NCBI GenBank assembly: GCA_012031035.1
Contig: JAAUUT010000054.1
Location: 1-35,465, forward strand
DNA: 35,465 nt
Direction of reading: 5' to 3'
Origin: Candidatus Altimarinota bacterium
Lineage (GTDB): Bacteria; Cyanobacteriota; Cyanobacteriia; Cyanobacteriales; Microcystaceae
A program made the translations under genes and the position numbers. The stretch's first letter is position 1, and each line of letters begins with the position of its first letter. Under the pieces are notes generated by a model that worked only from the letters and a program-made list of their open reading frames with translations, did no database searches and was not told where the DNA came from. Positions 1 to 8,396 of the stretch are shown one piece after another.

Positions 1-2
1 CA

Positions 3-47
3 TTCTCGCAGCGTAACAAAGAGCATTTGGGACAGGCGCATAGTTAG
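3..47 (+). CDS. Possible 3' end of an upstream gene
   Basis: Frame 3 is open from the window edge to a TAG at 45-47 and reads as a plausible polar C-terminus (FSQRNKEHLGQAHS). Only 14 codons are visible, so the product cannot be named. Frame 1 is also open, for 24 codons, so the choice of frame is weak. Confidence 0.22.
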   Translation, partial: FSQRNKEHLGQAHS

Positions 48-150
48 TTCAAAGTTCAAAAAAAAGTTCAAAGTTTAAAGTAGAGACGCGTTCCCCGTTA
101 GGGTTCCCGTAGGGTAATTTCGCGTATGAAACAAAGTTCAAAAAGAATCG
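44..150. repeat. Degenerate AAGTTCAAA repeats and short palindromic repeat remnant
   Basis: The motif AAGTTCAAA or close variants recurs at about 52-60, 65-73 and 134-142. Between the copies, 79-126 begins AGTAGAGACGCG, the same start as the dispersed palindrome at 947-975. It then carries two near copies of TTCCCGTAGGG. No ORF covers 48-219, so this looks like repeat-rich intergenic DNA. Confidence 0.5.
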
Positions 151-219
151 ATCGAAGTTAAATTTTTGAGGTTGGCAAGCTGTAAGAAGATCTTATCAAG
201 AAACTGAAAGTAAATTTTC

Positions 220-930
220 TCAATCGATATAACGCCTGCGACGTTTAACATTACTATTGCGACTGCGAGGAGGAGAATTACTGCGTCTAGCGCCGCCTAA
301 CTCGTTACTGACATCGACAAATACATCTCGTCGCAAATAAGGATATGCGCCTACCCAAAGATCTGCATTTGGGATATAAATATCGGTAATTTTATCAATT
401 CTCGACAAATCGGGTTGCTTTGATAACACTAACATCTCGGCAACTTGACCAGGGTTAATTCCTTTATAAATGCGGCGAATGGGTGCTTGTATGGTAGCGC
501 GAAATCCCTCGCGATCGCCCACTTCAACATTAACCCGTTTCTCGTTATTTTCAATAATGACTAATTCCCCAAATTTATTAACGGTTTCTTCTTCTCTAAT
601 CAATTCTTCGGTAATATAAACATCCAGTATGCGACCTCGCCAAAAACCGCTATAAGGATAGCGACGATAAGTATTGTTACGAACGCTTGCCAAATAAACC
701 GGACTCCACAACCAATACAACCCCGCAACAATATCTAAAATTAGTTTAATCGCCAGCCACGCATCGCCAAGAAGATTTCCCAACAACCAAAATAAGGTCA
801 AAGCGACCATCGAAATTAATAATCGCCTGACAACATCTGCTGGTTTTCCCCAGTAATAGGCATATTGCGGCCCAGTAGCGATGAGGGGAATAATTTGTTC
901 AAAAGTTTCGCGAGTAATGGGGACTAGCAT
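220..930 (-). CDS. Conserved cyanobacterial membrane protein of unknown function
   Basis: The protein has 236 residues. It has two hydrophobic segments (about 36-54 and 59-80), a soluble domain of about 120 residues, and a strikingly basic tail (residues 215-233, with Pro/Ser/Arg and the run KRRRR). It starts at an ATG without a clear ribosome binding site. I recall cyanobacterial homologues carrying an automatic 'phosphate ABC transporter permease' label. Nothing here resembles PstA or PstC: there are too few membrane segments and no permease loop motif, so that label should not be trusted. The gene lies 77 bp downstream of dapB on the same strand, separated by a palindromic repeat, so co-transcription is possible but not shown. 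The function is unknown. Confidence 0.8.
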   Translation of the reverse strand: MLVPITRETFEQIIPLIATGPQYAYYWGKPADVVRRLLISMVALTLFWLLGNLLGDAWLAIKLILDIVAGLYWLWSPVYLASVRNNTYRRYPYSGFWRGRILDVYITEELIREEETVNKFGELVIIENNEKRVNVEVGDREGFRATIQAPIRRIYKGINPGQVAEMLVLSKQPDLSRIDKITDIYIPNADLWVGAYPYLRRDVFVDVSNELGGARRSNSPPRSRNSNVKRRRRYID

Positions 931-946
931 TGGTAATTAGTTATTG

Positions 947-975
947 GTAGAGACGCGATATACCGCGTCTGTACA
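947..975. repeat. Dispersed palindromic repeat, copy 1
   Basis: The core AGACGCGATATACCGCGTCT (951-970) is a 20-bp palindrome with one mismatched pair, flanked by GTAG and GTACA. A copy in the opposite orientation lies at 29501-29529; the two 29-bp units differ at two positions. It sits between dapB and the downstream membrane-protein gene. Confidence 0.75.
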
Positions 976-1007
976 TTAGTAGGGTCGAATATTTTTTTAG
1001 ATAGTTG

Positions 1008-1838
1008 TTACAATATCTTTTCTAACCCATAAATTAGGGATTTGAGTTGGGTGACTTTGCGGATAGACAAGAGAACCCCAGGCATATAACAAGCCCTATC
1101 CATCGTATCGTGACGTAGCGTATAGATTTGACCTGGCGCACCAAAAATGACTTCCTGATGGGCAATTAATCCAGGTAAGCGAATGCTATGGATGCGAATA
1201 TTCTCTTCGGTTAATCCGCCTCTTGCACCTGTAATGGTTTCAGTTTCTTTGACGGAAGCAGTATTATAGCTTTTACCCAATTCGGAGAGCATTTCAGCAG
1301 TTTTAATCGCCGTCCCGCTTGGTGCATCAGCTTTTTGGTTGTGGTGAAGTTCGATAATTTCTACGTGGTCGAAGTATTGCGAAGCTTGAATGGCCGCTTG
1401 TTGCAATAAAACCATGCCGATGCAGAAATTAGGGATAATCAAACAACCCGTACTAGCTTTTTCGGCAAAATCGCCGAGGTCTTGGATTTGTTCTGGCGAG
1501 AGTCCGGTCGTTCCAACAACGGGACGCACTCCATAGGCGATCGCGCTTCGCACGTTATCATAAACTCCATCGGGATGCGTAAAATCTACCATCACGCCTT
1601 GCACTTTCTCTTGGGTAGCAAGCACTAAGACGCTTTGCAAGTCTTGTAAAATAGGAATTTCTAATTCCCCGCATCCCGCCACTTCTCCGACATCTTGACC
1701 TTCATAAGCTGGATTGCGATCGACTGCACCGACTAGCGTCATATCTTCGGCATTAGCAACCGCTTTGATAACTTCGCGCCCCATTTTACCAGCCGCACCG
1801 TTAACGACTACGGGAATAGGAGATGTATTGGTCGTCAT
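1008..1838 (-). CDS. dapB: 4-hydroxy-tetrahydrodipicolinate reductase
   Basis: DapB reduces 4-hydroxy-tetrahydrodipicolinate with NAD(P)H in the diaminopimelate/lysine pathway, in the cytosol. From the chosen start the protein has 276 residues, the normal length. It shows the N-terminal dinucleotide loop NGAAGKMG (residues 13-20) and the family signature [15 protein letters not shown], with the catalytic His pair at 165-166 and Lys169. A GTG at 1868 extends the frame by 10 residues. I prefer the ATG at 1838 because AAGGA lies about 10 bases upstream of it and because the extension adds nothing conserved. The divide from csaB upstream on the same strand is 125 bp. No oddities were seen. Confidence 0.96.
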   Translation of the reverse strand: MTTNTSPIPVVVNGAAGKMGREVIKAVANAEDMTLVGAVDRNPAYEGQDVGEVAGCGELEIPILQDLQSVLVLATQEKVQGVMVDFTHPDGVYDNVRSAIAYGVRPVVGTTGLSPEQIQDLGDFAEKASTGCLIIPNFCIGMVLLQQAAIQASQYFDHVEIIELHHNQKADAPSGTAIKTAEMLSELGKSYNTASVKETETITGARGGLTEENIRIHSIRLPGLIAHQEVIFGAPGQIYTLRHDTMDRACYMPGVLLSIRKVTQLKSLIYGLEKIL

Positions 1839-1963
1839 TGTTTGAGATATCCTTGTGATGAAATGCACCCCAAGCCTTCTATTGTAACTCGCCGTTGCTA
1901 CTCAACAGCGGATCCCTCCCCTCGAAGGGAAGATGGCAAAGCGAATCCAGTATGATTGCGCCC

Positions 1964-3001
1964 TTACAAACAAGCTTTTACCAAAACTTCTCGATGTATG
2001 AGAGCGCGATCTACCAAAGATTGAATGCGATCGCGCGATAGCGGTTCGCCGTTAGCATAGTGTTCTAACCAAGCCGTACTAATGACGTTTGGATCGTCGG
2101 GAATTGTTTCGAGTTCCCATCCAGGAATTTCAATTTCTTCCATTAAGCGACTGACTTTAGGGTCGTAGCTGAGCGCAAAACATCGACATTCTTCAGCAGC
2201 AGCCATAATTAAGCTATGGAGACGCATCCCAATCGTCATTTCGACTCCTCGGAATAATCCTTTTAATTCTCTGGGATCGTCTAAGCTGATGATGTGGGTG
2301 TCTCCTTTGAGTTGTTCGGCAATCGATCCCGCGATCGCCAAATCCTGAGAGGCTTGAAAAGGAACCAGTAAAATGCAAGTATTAGTTGCTTTTTGAAAGT
2401 CGATTAAAGCTTGAGTAAGAGTAGCTAAGCGTTTGGGGGTTAACTGCGGGTGCGATCGCAAATTTACGGCGACTCTGGGGGCGGGTAAATCCCACAATCC
2501 TTTGACGGGTTTTGCTTCTAGCGCCCAAACTGGATCGGGTGCGATCGTTACGGGCAGATTCCAATCTGCTAACAATATCGCTGAGGCGCGATCTCTAACG
2601 CCGATCGCGACGCATTTTTGTAAGACCTTTTTTGTCATCGCTTGCGTTATACGACGCTTGAGCGGCCCTATACCCTGCGCCCAGGCAATCGTTTTCAAAC
2701 CCTTCTGCTGTGCCAGTGCCATTAATCCTGCATAGTAAAAAGGACTGGCAAAACTGGTCGCATCTTGCATCAAACTTCCCCCGCCCCAGATAAAAAATTG
2801 GGATTTTCGCATTGCTTCTAGAATGGGAAAAGCCGAACGGCGATCGCAACTTTCTACGCCATAACGCTTGCTGGTTTCGTCGGGATTGGCGGAAAGTACA
2901 ATCGGCGTAACTTTTTTGGGCAACATTTGCAGCAGAGATACTAGTAACGCTTCATCCCCTGCATTTCCTTTCCCGTAATAACCACAAATAATTGCCCGCA
3001 T
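1964..3001 (-). CDS. csaB: Polysaccharide pyruvyl transferase CsaB
   Basis: CsaB-family enzymes transfer pyruvate from phosphoenolpyruvate to a cell-wall or surface polysaccharide. In SLH-bearing bacteria this creates the ligand for SLH domains. The 345-residue protein opens with MRAIICGYYGKGNAGDEALL, the typical GNAGDE start of the family. It continues through IWGGGSLMQD (near residue 78), AWAQGIGPL and the C-terminal GMRLHSLIMAA motif. The ATG at 3001 is preceded by AAGGA about 9 bases upstream. The GTG at 3028 that would add nine residues has no such site. Inference: the product could modify the wall polymer that anchors SLH porins such as the one at 25304-27008, although the two genes are not linked. 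Confidence 0.92.
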   Translation of the reverse strand: MRAIICGYYGKGNAGDEALLVSLLQMLPKKVTPIVLSANPDETSKRYGVESCDRRSAFPILEAMRKSQFFIWGGGSLMQDATSFASPFYYAGLMALAQQKGLKTIAWAQGIGPLKRRITQAMTKKVLQKCVAIGVRDRASAILLADWNLPVTIAPDPVWALEAKPVKGLWDLPAPRVAVNLRSHPQLTPKRLATLTQALIDFQKATNTCILLVPFQASQDLAIAGSIAEQLKGDTHIISLDDPRELKGLFRGVEMTIGMRLHSLIMAAAEECRCFALSYDPKVSRLMEEIEIPGWELETIPDDPNVISTAWLEHYANGEPLSRDRIQSLVDRALIHREVLVKACL

Positions 3002-3030
3002 TTTTCTGTATCCTTGCAATCTGTTCACTA

Positions 3031-3067
3031 AATTATGAATTATGAAGGATAAATTGTGAATTATGAA
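3031..3067. repeat. Short tandem AATTATGAA-type repeat
   Basis: AATTATGAA and variants occur about four times in a row just upstream of csaB. The reverse complement of this motif recurs at 30238-30269. It is typical of simple intergenic repeats. Confidence 0.5.
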
Positions 3068-3122
3068 GCGCTCGGTGACAGGCGATTAGTGAGATTAAAT
3101 CCGTTTAATTTAGTCATAATAT

Positions 3123-3149
3123 GTAGTGCGAGCGGGATGCTCGCACTAC
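3123..3149. repeat. Perfect 11-bp stem palindromic repeat
   Basis: GTAGTGCGAGC (3123-3133) and GCTCGCACTAC (3139-3149) are perfect inverted repeats around a 5-base loop. No T-run follows on either strand, so this is more likely a REP-like dispersed element than a terminator. It lies between the start of csaB and the end of the EF-G-like gene. Confidence 0.65.
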
Positions 3150-3210
3150 TGGCTATTAAGGTTATTCAACTGGATTTGGTATGACTGGAAATTAGAAAAT
3201 TTAAGTACGA

Positions 3211-3242
3211 ACAAAACAAAGGTGGGCAAAACTTTACCCACC
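3211..3242 (-). terminator. Probable intrinsic terminator of the EF-G-like gene
   Basis: Read on the minus strand, GGTGGG (3242-3237) pairs with CCCACC (3226-3221) around a 10-base loop. It is followed by the T-rich tail TTTGTTTTGT. It lies 63 bases past the stop codon of the EF-G-like gene. The stem is short but all strong pairs. Confidence 0.5.
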
Positions 3243-3304
3243 CTGGTACAGTAAAATTAGAGACTGGCGATCGCGATATCGGGTTATCCAATCGCTAATC
3301 GAAA

Positions 3305-5389
3305 TTAACCTTTCCCATTTCCATTTCCATTTCCGTTACCGGAATGCGCGAGAACGGTTTCCTTAACTTTATCGGGGACTTCTTGCAGGTGGTCGTATTG
3401 CCATTTAAAAGTCCCAACGCCCATCGTGAGCGATCGCAATTCAACGATAAAGTTGTGCATCTCTGCTTGAGGTAAGTATGCCGTTACGCAATCCCAACCT
3501 TTCCAATCCGATAGACCTTCATAACCGAGAATTTGTCCTCGCCGTCCGCTAACCAACTGTAGCGCCTTGGAAGTATATTCACCAGGAACGGATACAGTAA
3601 CCGTCAGAATGGGTTCTAGAAGCACTGGATTGCACTTGGGCATCCCTTCCGTCATCGCCAGACGAGCCGCTTGTTTAAACGCTTGCTCGGAACTGTCTAC
3701 GCTATGATACGACCCATCGGTAAGAGTAACGTCAACATCTACTACGGGGAATCCTAACGGGCCGTGTGCTAGATACTCCCGCACGCCCGTTTCTACGCCA
3801 GGAATATATTGTTTGGGAACTACGCCGCCTACGATAGTCTCGTGGAACTGGAAGCCCGTTCCTCGCGGTAAGGGTTTAATATCGAGGTGAACGTCTCCAA
3901 ACGCCCCATGACCGCCTGTTTGATGCTTGTAGCGTCCGTGGGATTTATGGGCTTGACGAATGGTTTCTTTGTAAGGAACTTGGGGTAAATGGGTTGTCAT
4001 GGGCAAGTTATACTTGCGACGCAACCGATCTAAGGCAACTTGGAGATGAATTTCTCCCTGTCCCCAGAGAATGACTTCTTTAGTATCTCCGTGTTGTTCC
4101 CAATGCAACGAGGGATCTTCTTCGATCAGTTTGCTCATTGCTGCGCTGAGTTTTACCTCATCTTTGCGGTTTTCTGGGGTAATTGCCAGGGCGTATACGG
4201 GTTCTAATTTATCTGCTTTGGGCAGTTGGGCAATTTTTTGATTCGAGTTAGCGGTTAGAATCTCGCCCGTTTTGATGCCTTCGAGACGACCGATGGTCAC
4301 AATTTCCCCAGCAGATGCAACGTTAATGGGTTGCTGTTGCTGTCCCATCATCCGATAGATACCACCTGCACGAACGCCGTTGAGTGCCATTCCATCTGTA
4401 ATTTCGCCTTGCCACACTCTAACTAGAGAAAGTCGTCCGCCTTGGGATGTAAAATAGGTTTTGAGAACTTGCGCGATCGGCTCTGCCGCTGCCCTTTGGG
4501 CAATCGCATTGTTTTCTTGTGTCTCAGATAATCCGCGTCGTTGCGCCGTCACGGTAGGGGCGGGTGCTTCTTCAATTAAAGCTTCCAACAAAGGACGCAC
4601 CCCATAGTCTTGTTCGGCGATTCCCAGAAATACGGGGACGATTTGGTCTGCACCTAATTCTAGCTTCAAGTCTTGAAGAATTTCTTCTTGGGGGGGTTCT
4701 ATGTCTTCGAGAAGTTCTTCTAATAAGTGGTCGTCAAATTCTGATAAGGTTTCCAGCATTTCGTTGCGGGCTGCCTTTTCCTCATCTTTGAGGCGATCGG
4801 GAAGAGGAATCGGATCGGCAGGACTGCCTTTATGATAATGATAAGCTTGTTCGCTTACGAGATCGATGTAGCCGACTAGTTCCTCTCCTTGATGGATGGG
4901 ATATTGTTGGGGAACCAAAGGACGGCTAGACACTTGTTTGAGCGCGTGGAGAACGTCCATAAAGCCGTTTTTCGACCGATCCATTTTGTTGATGAAGACG
5001 AGGTGAGGAATTTCCCAGTCGTCGAGGAATTTAAATAATGGTGCTAAGGTTAGAACGCGATCGATAACGGGTTCGCAAACGACAATTGCCGCACCTGCAC
5101 CTACTAGAGCATTATAGGTTTCTTGCGCAAATTCAATCGAACCCGGACAATCGAGAAAAGTAAAGTTGATGTCTTTGTAGTTAGCAGTAGCAGCGGTGAC
5201 TTCTACGCTCATCTGGCGTTCTTTTGCTTCGGGCGAGCTATCGCCTACCGTATTGCCATCTTTGATGCTACCTTTGCGAGTAATTGCACCCGTTATCGAT
5301 AGTAGACTTTCGAGTAAAGTTGTCTTCCCACTTGAGTAGGGCCCAACTATCGCCACATTACGGGTATTTTCGAGGACTTTTTGGTTCAT
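3305..5389 (-). CDS. Elongation factor G-like GTPase (EF-G paralogue)
   Basis: The protein has 694 residues with the full EF-G architecture: a GTPase domain, domain II, and the C-terminal domains III-V. The P-loop is GPYSSGKT (16-23), G3 is DCPGS (80-84) and G4 is NKMD (134-137). Canonical EF-G has GHVDAGKTT and DTPGH. The conserved G3 His, which drives GTP hydrolysis, is Ser84 here, and the P-loop differs. This places it in the EF-G-like/EF-G2 group rather than the main translocase, so fusA would be misleading. The tail (from about 683) is a GNGNGNGNGKG low-complexity run encoded by a CCATTT-type hexanucleotide repeat at 3313-3342. The start is ATG with GGGGGTG about 7 bases upstream. A small hairpin lies in the leader. 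The precise role is unknown; ribosome-associated GTPase activity is inferred from the family. Confidence 0.9.
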   Translation of the reverse strand: MNQKVLENTRNVAIVGPYSSGKTTLLESLLSITGAITRKGSIKDGNTVGDSSPEAKERQMSVEVTAATANYKDINFTFLDCPGSIEFAQETYNALVGAGAAIVVCEPVIDRVLTLAPLFKFLDDWEIPHLVFINKMDRSKNGFMDVLHALKQVSSRPLVPQQYPIHQGEELVGYIDLVSEQAYHYHKGSPADPIPLPDRLKDEEKAARNEMLETLSEFDDHLLEELLEDIEPPQEEILQDLKLELGADQIVPVFLGIAEQDYGVRPLLEALIEEAPAPTVTAQRRGLSETQENNAIAQRAAAEPIAQVLKTYFTSQGGRLSLVRVWQGEITDGMALNGVRAGGIYRMMGQQQQPINVASAGEIVTIGRLEGIKTGEILTANSNQKIAQLPKADKLEPVYALAITPENRKDEVKLSAAMSKLIEEDPSLHWEQHGDTKEVILWGQGEIHLQVALDRLRRKYNLPMTTHLPQVPYKETIRQAHKSHGRYKHQTGGHGAFGDVHLDIKPLPRGTGFQFHETIVGGVVPKQYIPGVETGVREYLAHGPLGFPVVDVDVTLTDGSYHSVDSSEQAFKQAARLAMTEGMPKCNPVLLEPILTVTVSVPGEYTSKALQLVSGRRGQILGYEGLSDWKGWDCVTAYLPQAEMHNFIVELRSLTMGVGTFKWQYDHLQEVPDKVKETVLAHSGNGNGNGNGKG

Positions 5390-5764
5390 ACTAATTCACC
5401 CCCAATGAGTAAAACTCTATTGACTTGAGCTACATAATTTCTTCAGGATTTATACCCCTCCATGAGGGTATTCGTCCTAACAAATGACGCTCAAAAAATT
5501 TGTTATGATTTGTGAGCGTAGCGCATTCTTTGGGTAAATATGCAAAAGTTGCAATGTCTTTTAAAGCAAACTCGACATATTATTAAATAAGTTAAACAAA
5601 CGTTAATTATTAATTAAAAAGATTAAGATAAGTAAAAAAAATAATTTTTATTGTTATTAAAATTAATAATATTATCTAAACTAGGAAATTAATTTCTTGT
5701 AGGGTTACAAAATGAATGAAATAACCCTAACTATTCTTACGTCCCAAACTTTGAAATTTGAAGT
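5390..5764. other. 375-bp AT-rich intergenic region upstream of the EF-G-like gene
   Basis: No gene is seen. Positions 5452-5471 form a hairpin (ATACCC, one bulged C, TC, loop CAT, GAGGGTAT) about 60-80 bases ahead of the EF-G-like start, so it would be in the mRNA leader. ACGCTCA and TGAGCGT near 5487-5520 form a second, longer-loop inverted repeat. From about 5575 to 5700 the sequence is almost entirely A and T. The EF-G-like promoter presumably lies here, but I could not fix a -35/-10 pair. Confidence 0.45.
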
Positions 5765-6940
5765 TTAATCGGAAAAAGGCATCAACTCAAGTTTAAACGT
5801 ATCTGAATCAGATGTCAGCGATACTTGTTGATAGCGCGCCCGCAAGGTTAAACCCGATCGCAATTTAGTCGAGACAGAGGTAATCAAACCATTTCCTTCA
5901 GTCCCAATTCCATAACTTACATCAAATTCCCACTGACTGGGATCGTCGGGTTCTCCTTTTCCAGTGCGAAATTGCCAGCCAAACGTCGTCAAGCGATTAT
6001 CTTGATTTTGAGTATCGCGCGTTTCATAACCAACTTTTAGGATATTAGCCGCACCCGAAGGATTATTGCCAGCAAAATTAAAGCCAACTTGTGAATTCAT
6101 CCCTAGGCTGTTAGGATCGCCGTTGGTTTGATAGTTAAGTTGTAGTCCGCCTAAGTTGGAATTAACTCCCCAACGCCATCGATCTTCGCTATCGATATTT
6201 GCTCTTGCAGAGAAAGAAACTTCTTCGCCAAACTTTTGAGAAAGTTGTACGCCACCCGCTAGCGTTTCATTTTGATTGTTACGACTTCCAGTAAAGGTTA
6301 AACCTGATATAGGCTGTAAGTTGAGAGCAATTTGAGAAGAGTTATAGTTACCGTTAAAATTAATGCCAAATTGCGACCAAGGTTGGAACTTTAGGTTATA
6401 TTTCCAGTCAGAATTGTCGTGGGTTCTAGTTGTTGGCGGCATTTCTGACCAAGAAAGCGTTTCTGAGGTGAGTGAAGAGGAATTATCGACAACGCCCAGT
6501 CCGACGCTAAGACCTCCCGCACCTTCCCAGCGATAGTTGGTATCTCTTCGCCACCCATTTTTATCGGCGAAAACAAGGTTTTCATCTACTTTAATTTCGC
6601 TAGCTGTCGTACTGGGAAAGCTCAATTGTACTTGGCGATCGCTTAAAAAATTAGGAACCCACTGTAATGAAGCAATATGAGCCTTGATATCCTCTGTGGA
6701 GAAAGCGGGCAAAGTGAGCGTAGATTTTGGCTGTAATTCTTGTCTGGGCTGTTTTAATAAGGTTGCAGGGCGATATCGATAGGGATCGGTTTCTACAGGA
6801 AGGTTAGTTAGTTCGCTTCCCTCTTCTCCTTGCTGTTTTGGGATGTATCCTTGGTCTAAGGGAGCTTCAGCTAGTACGGGTGCAGTTGCAAACAGACAAC
6901 AGAAGAAGCCAAGAACGTTTGATAATAGCGCGATCCTCAT
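5765..6940 (-). CDS. Exported beta-rich protein, probable outer-membrane barrel, unknown family
   Basis: The protein has 391 residues. The first 24 residues or so form a signal peptide (basic start, hydrophobic core with LGFFCCLFATAPVLA, then a likely cleavage before EAPLDQ). Residues 25-130 are Pro/Gln-rich and look like a periplasmic linker. From about 135 to the end the chain shows repeated short alternating polar/hydrophobic strands rich in Gly, Asn, Ser and aromatic residues (for example GLQLNYQT, VSFSARANI, LTLRARYQQV). It ends in FKLELMPFSD. That pattern fits a transmembrane beta-barrel of roughly 12-16 strands. The final residue is Asp, not the usual aromatic, so the barrel call is an inference. 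I do not recognise a named family. The ATG start sits next to a 276-bp divergent spacer shared with fbaA. Confidence 0.7.
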   Translation of the reverse strand: MRIALLSNVLGFFCCLFATAPVLAEAPLDQGYIPKQQGEEGSELTNLPVETDPYRYRPATLLKQPRQELQPKSTLTLPAFSTEDIKAHIASLQWVPNFLSDRQVQLSFPSTTASEIKVDENLVFADKNGWRRDTNYRWEGAGGLSVGLGVVDNSSSLTSETLSWSEMPPTTRTHDNSDWKYNLKFQPWSQFGINFNGNYNSSQIALNLQPISGLTFTGSRNNQNETLAGGVQLSQKFGEEVSFSARANIDSEDRWRWGVNSNLGGLQLNYQTNGDPNSLGMNSQVGFNFAGNNPSGAANILKVGYETRDTQNQDNRLTTFGWQFRTGKGEPDDPSQWEFDVSYGIGTEGNGLITSVSTKLRSGLTLRARYQQVSLTSDSDTFKLELMPFSD

Positions 6941-7073
6941 GTCAATCTCTGGACTAACACTTTACCTCTATCTATTTTGGCAAAGTTTTCTAAAAAAAGG
7001 TAACTGGGAAACTGGCGATCGCACTAGAAATTTTATCTACTACTTGCCTAATCCCGTCTCTACAACTTCTTGT

Positions 7074-7103
7074 TTGTTTCGTTACTTTAAGGACTAATAT
7101 TAT
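7074..7103 (+). promoter_or_regulatory. Candidate promoter for fbaA
   Basis: TTGTTT (7074-7079) and TATTAT (7098-7103) are separated by 18 bases and lie about 115 bases upstream of the fbaA start, in the divergent spacer. An overlapping alternative is TTGTTT at 7070-7075 with TAATAT at 7095-7100. The match is by eye only, in AT-rich DNA. Confidence 0.25.
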
Positions 7104-7216
7104 AAAAAGAAAAATTTTGTCAAGATGTTAAAACTATCTTAAGATTAACAAATAAGAGAATTAACTTTCTTGATCGATAGCTCGATAACAATAAAAACTA
7201 AAGTAGGAGAAAATCT

Positions 7217-8296
7217 ATGGCGCTTGTACCCATGCGGCTGCTCTTGGATCACGCGGCTGAGAATGGCTATGGTATTCCAGCTTATAATGTCAATAACATG
7301 GAGCAGATTCAAGCAATCATGAAAGCTGCCCACGAGACTGATAGTCCAGTTATTCTACAAGCTTCTCGTGGCGCTCGCTCCTATGCTGGAGAAAATTTTC
7401 TGCGTCATCTGATTTTAGCGGCAATAGAAACCTATCCCCACATTCCCATCGTCATGCACCAAGACCATGGCAACGAACCTGCTACTTGCTACTCGGCTAT
7501 TCGTAACGGCTTCAGCAGCGTCATGATGGACGGTTCTCTCGAAGCAGATGCTAAAACTCCTGCGAGTTACGAGTATAACGTCAACGTTACTCGCGAAGTC
7601 GTCAAAGTGGCTCACTCTATCGGCGCTAGCGTCGAAGGCGAACTCGGTTGCTTGGGTTCTCTCGAAACGGGTATGGGTGACAAAGAAGACGGTCACGGTT
7701 TTGAAGGAAAGCTCTCTCACGACCAACTGCTTACCGACCCCGAACAAGCGGTTGACTTCGTAGAACAAACCCAAGTCGATGCTCTAGCTGTCGCCATTGG
7801 AACCAGTCACGGCGCTTACAAATTCAGCCGCAAACCAACAGGAGAAATCCTCGCTATCGGCAGAATCGAAGAAATTCACAGCCGTCTGCCTAACACCCAC
7901 TTGGTGATGCACGGTTCTTCTTCGGTTCCTCAAGACTTGATCGACCTGATCAACCAGTACGGCGGTACGATTCCCGAAACCTACGGCGTACCAGTTGAAG
8001 AAATTCAAAAAGGGATCAAGAGCGGCGTTCGTAAAGTCAACATCGACACCGACAACCGTCTAGCTATCACTGCTGCGGTACGCGAAGCACTGGCAAAAAA
8101 TCCTAAAGAGTTCGACCCCCGTCACTTCCTCAAGCCTTCTATCAAGTATATGCAGAAGGTTTGCGCGGATCGCTACGAAGCTTTCGGGACTTCTGGTCAA
8201 GCTAGCAAAATCAAACAAATGACGCTTGATGAGTACGCAGCTAAGTATGCTAAGGGCGAGTTGGCTGCTAGCATCAAGAAAGCTGTTGGTGTATAA
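7217..8296 (+). CDS. fbaA: Class II fructose-bisphosphate aldolase
   Basis: This metal-dependent aldolase makes and cleaves fructose-1,6-bisphosphate (and sedoheptulose bisphosphate) in the Calvin cycle and glycolysis, in the cytosol. The 359-residue protein begins [20 protein letters not shown] and carries the metal-site motif HQDHGN (His81 to His84). It also has the glycine-rich phosphate loop HGSSSVP near residue 232 and the NIDTDNRLA substrate loop near 275. Length and motifs match the cyanobacterial class IIB enzyme. AGGAG lies 8 bases before the ATG, a strong site for this genome. Codon choice is visibly more biased toward C-ending codons than in neighbours, as expected for a highly expressed enzyme. 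It appears monocistronic, closed by the terminator at 8363-8395. Confidence 0.97.
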   Translation: MALVPMRLLLDHAAENGYGIPAYNVNNMEQIQAIMKAAHETDSPVILQASRGARSYAGENFLRHLILAAIETYPHIPIVMHQDHGNEPATCYSAIRNGFSSVMMDGSLEADAKTPASYEYNVNVTREVVKVAHSIGASVEGELGCLGSLETGMGDKEDGHGFEGKLSHDQLLTDPEQAVDFVEQTQVDALAVAIGTSHGAYKFSRKPTGEILAIGRIEEIHSRLPNTHLVMHGSSSVPQDLIDLINQYGGTIPETYGVPVEEIQKGIKSGVRKVNIDTDNRLAITAAVREALAKNPKEFDPRHFLKPSIKYMQKVCADRYEAFGTSGQASKIKQMTLDEYAAKYAKGELAASIKKAVGV

Positions 8297-8312
8297 GAAG
8301 TCGCAATCGCGC

Positions 8313-8336
8313 AGCGTGGGCTTTGCCCATTCGCTT
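8313..8336. repeat. Short GC-rich palindromic repeat after fbaA
   Basis: TGGGC (8317-8321) and GCCCA (8325-8329) pair around TTT, flanked by AGCG and TCGCT. The layout (GC-rich hairpin plus GCG-type flanks next to GCGATCGC-like sequence) resembles the insert found inside the acyl-AMP ligase gene at 11175-11201. Confidence 0.5.
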
Positions 8337-8362
8337 TCAGATACAAAGAATCGTTAAATTGA

Positions 8363-8395
8363 CTGGGTAGCATTTAAATAGCTACCCAGATTTTT
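8363..8395 (+). terminator. Intrinsic terminator of fbaA
   Basis: CTGGGTAGC (8363-8371) and GCTACCCAG (8381-8389) form a perfect 9-bp stem around a 9-base loop, followed by A and five Ts (8391-8395). It ends two bases before the first possible serpin start codon, so the serpin transcript cannot easily begin within fbaA. Confidence 0.8.
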
Positions 8396-8396
8396 C

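Noticed and set aside
220..930. Phosphate ABC transporter permease
   Set aside because: There are only two hydrophobic segments and no permease motif; no pst genes are nearby.
2433..2849. ORFs on both strands inside csaB
   Set aside because: They are shadows of the conserved csaB frame with no ribosome binding site or domain.
3123..3149. Terminator for csaB or the EF-G-like gene
   Set aside because: The stem is perfect but no T-run follows on either strand; the weaker hairpin at 3211-3242 with a T-rich tail is a better terminator for the EF-G-like gene.
7415..7774. 119-residue ORF antisense to fbaA
   Set aside because: It lies wholly inside the conserved aldolase gene; its open frame follows from the strong codon bias of fbaA, and the product has no recognisable pattern.
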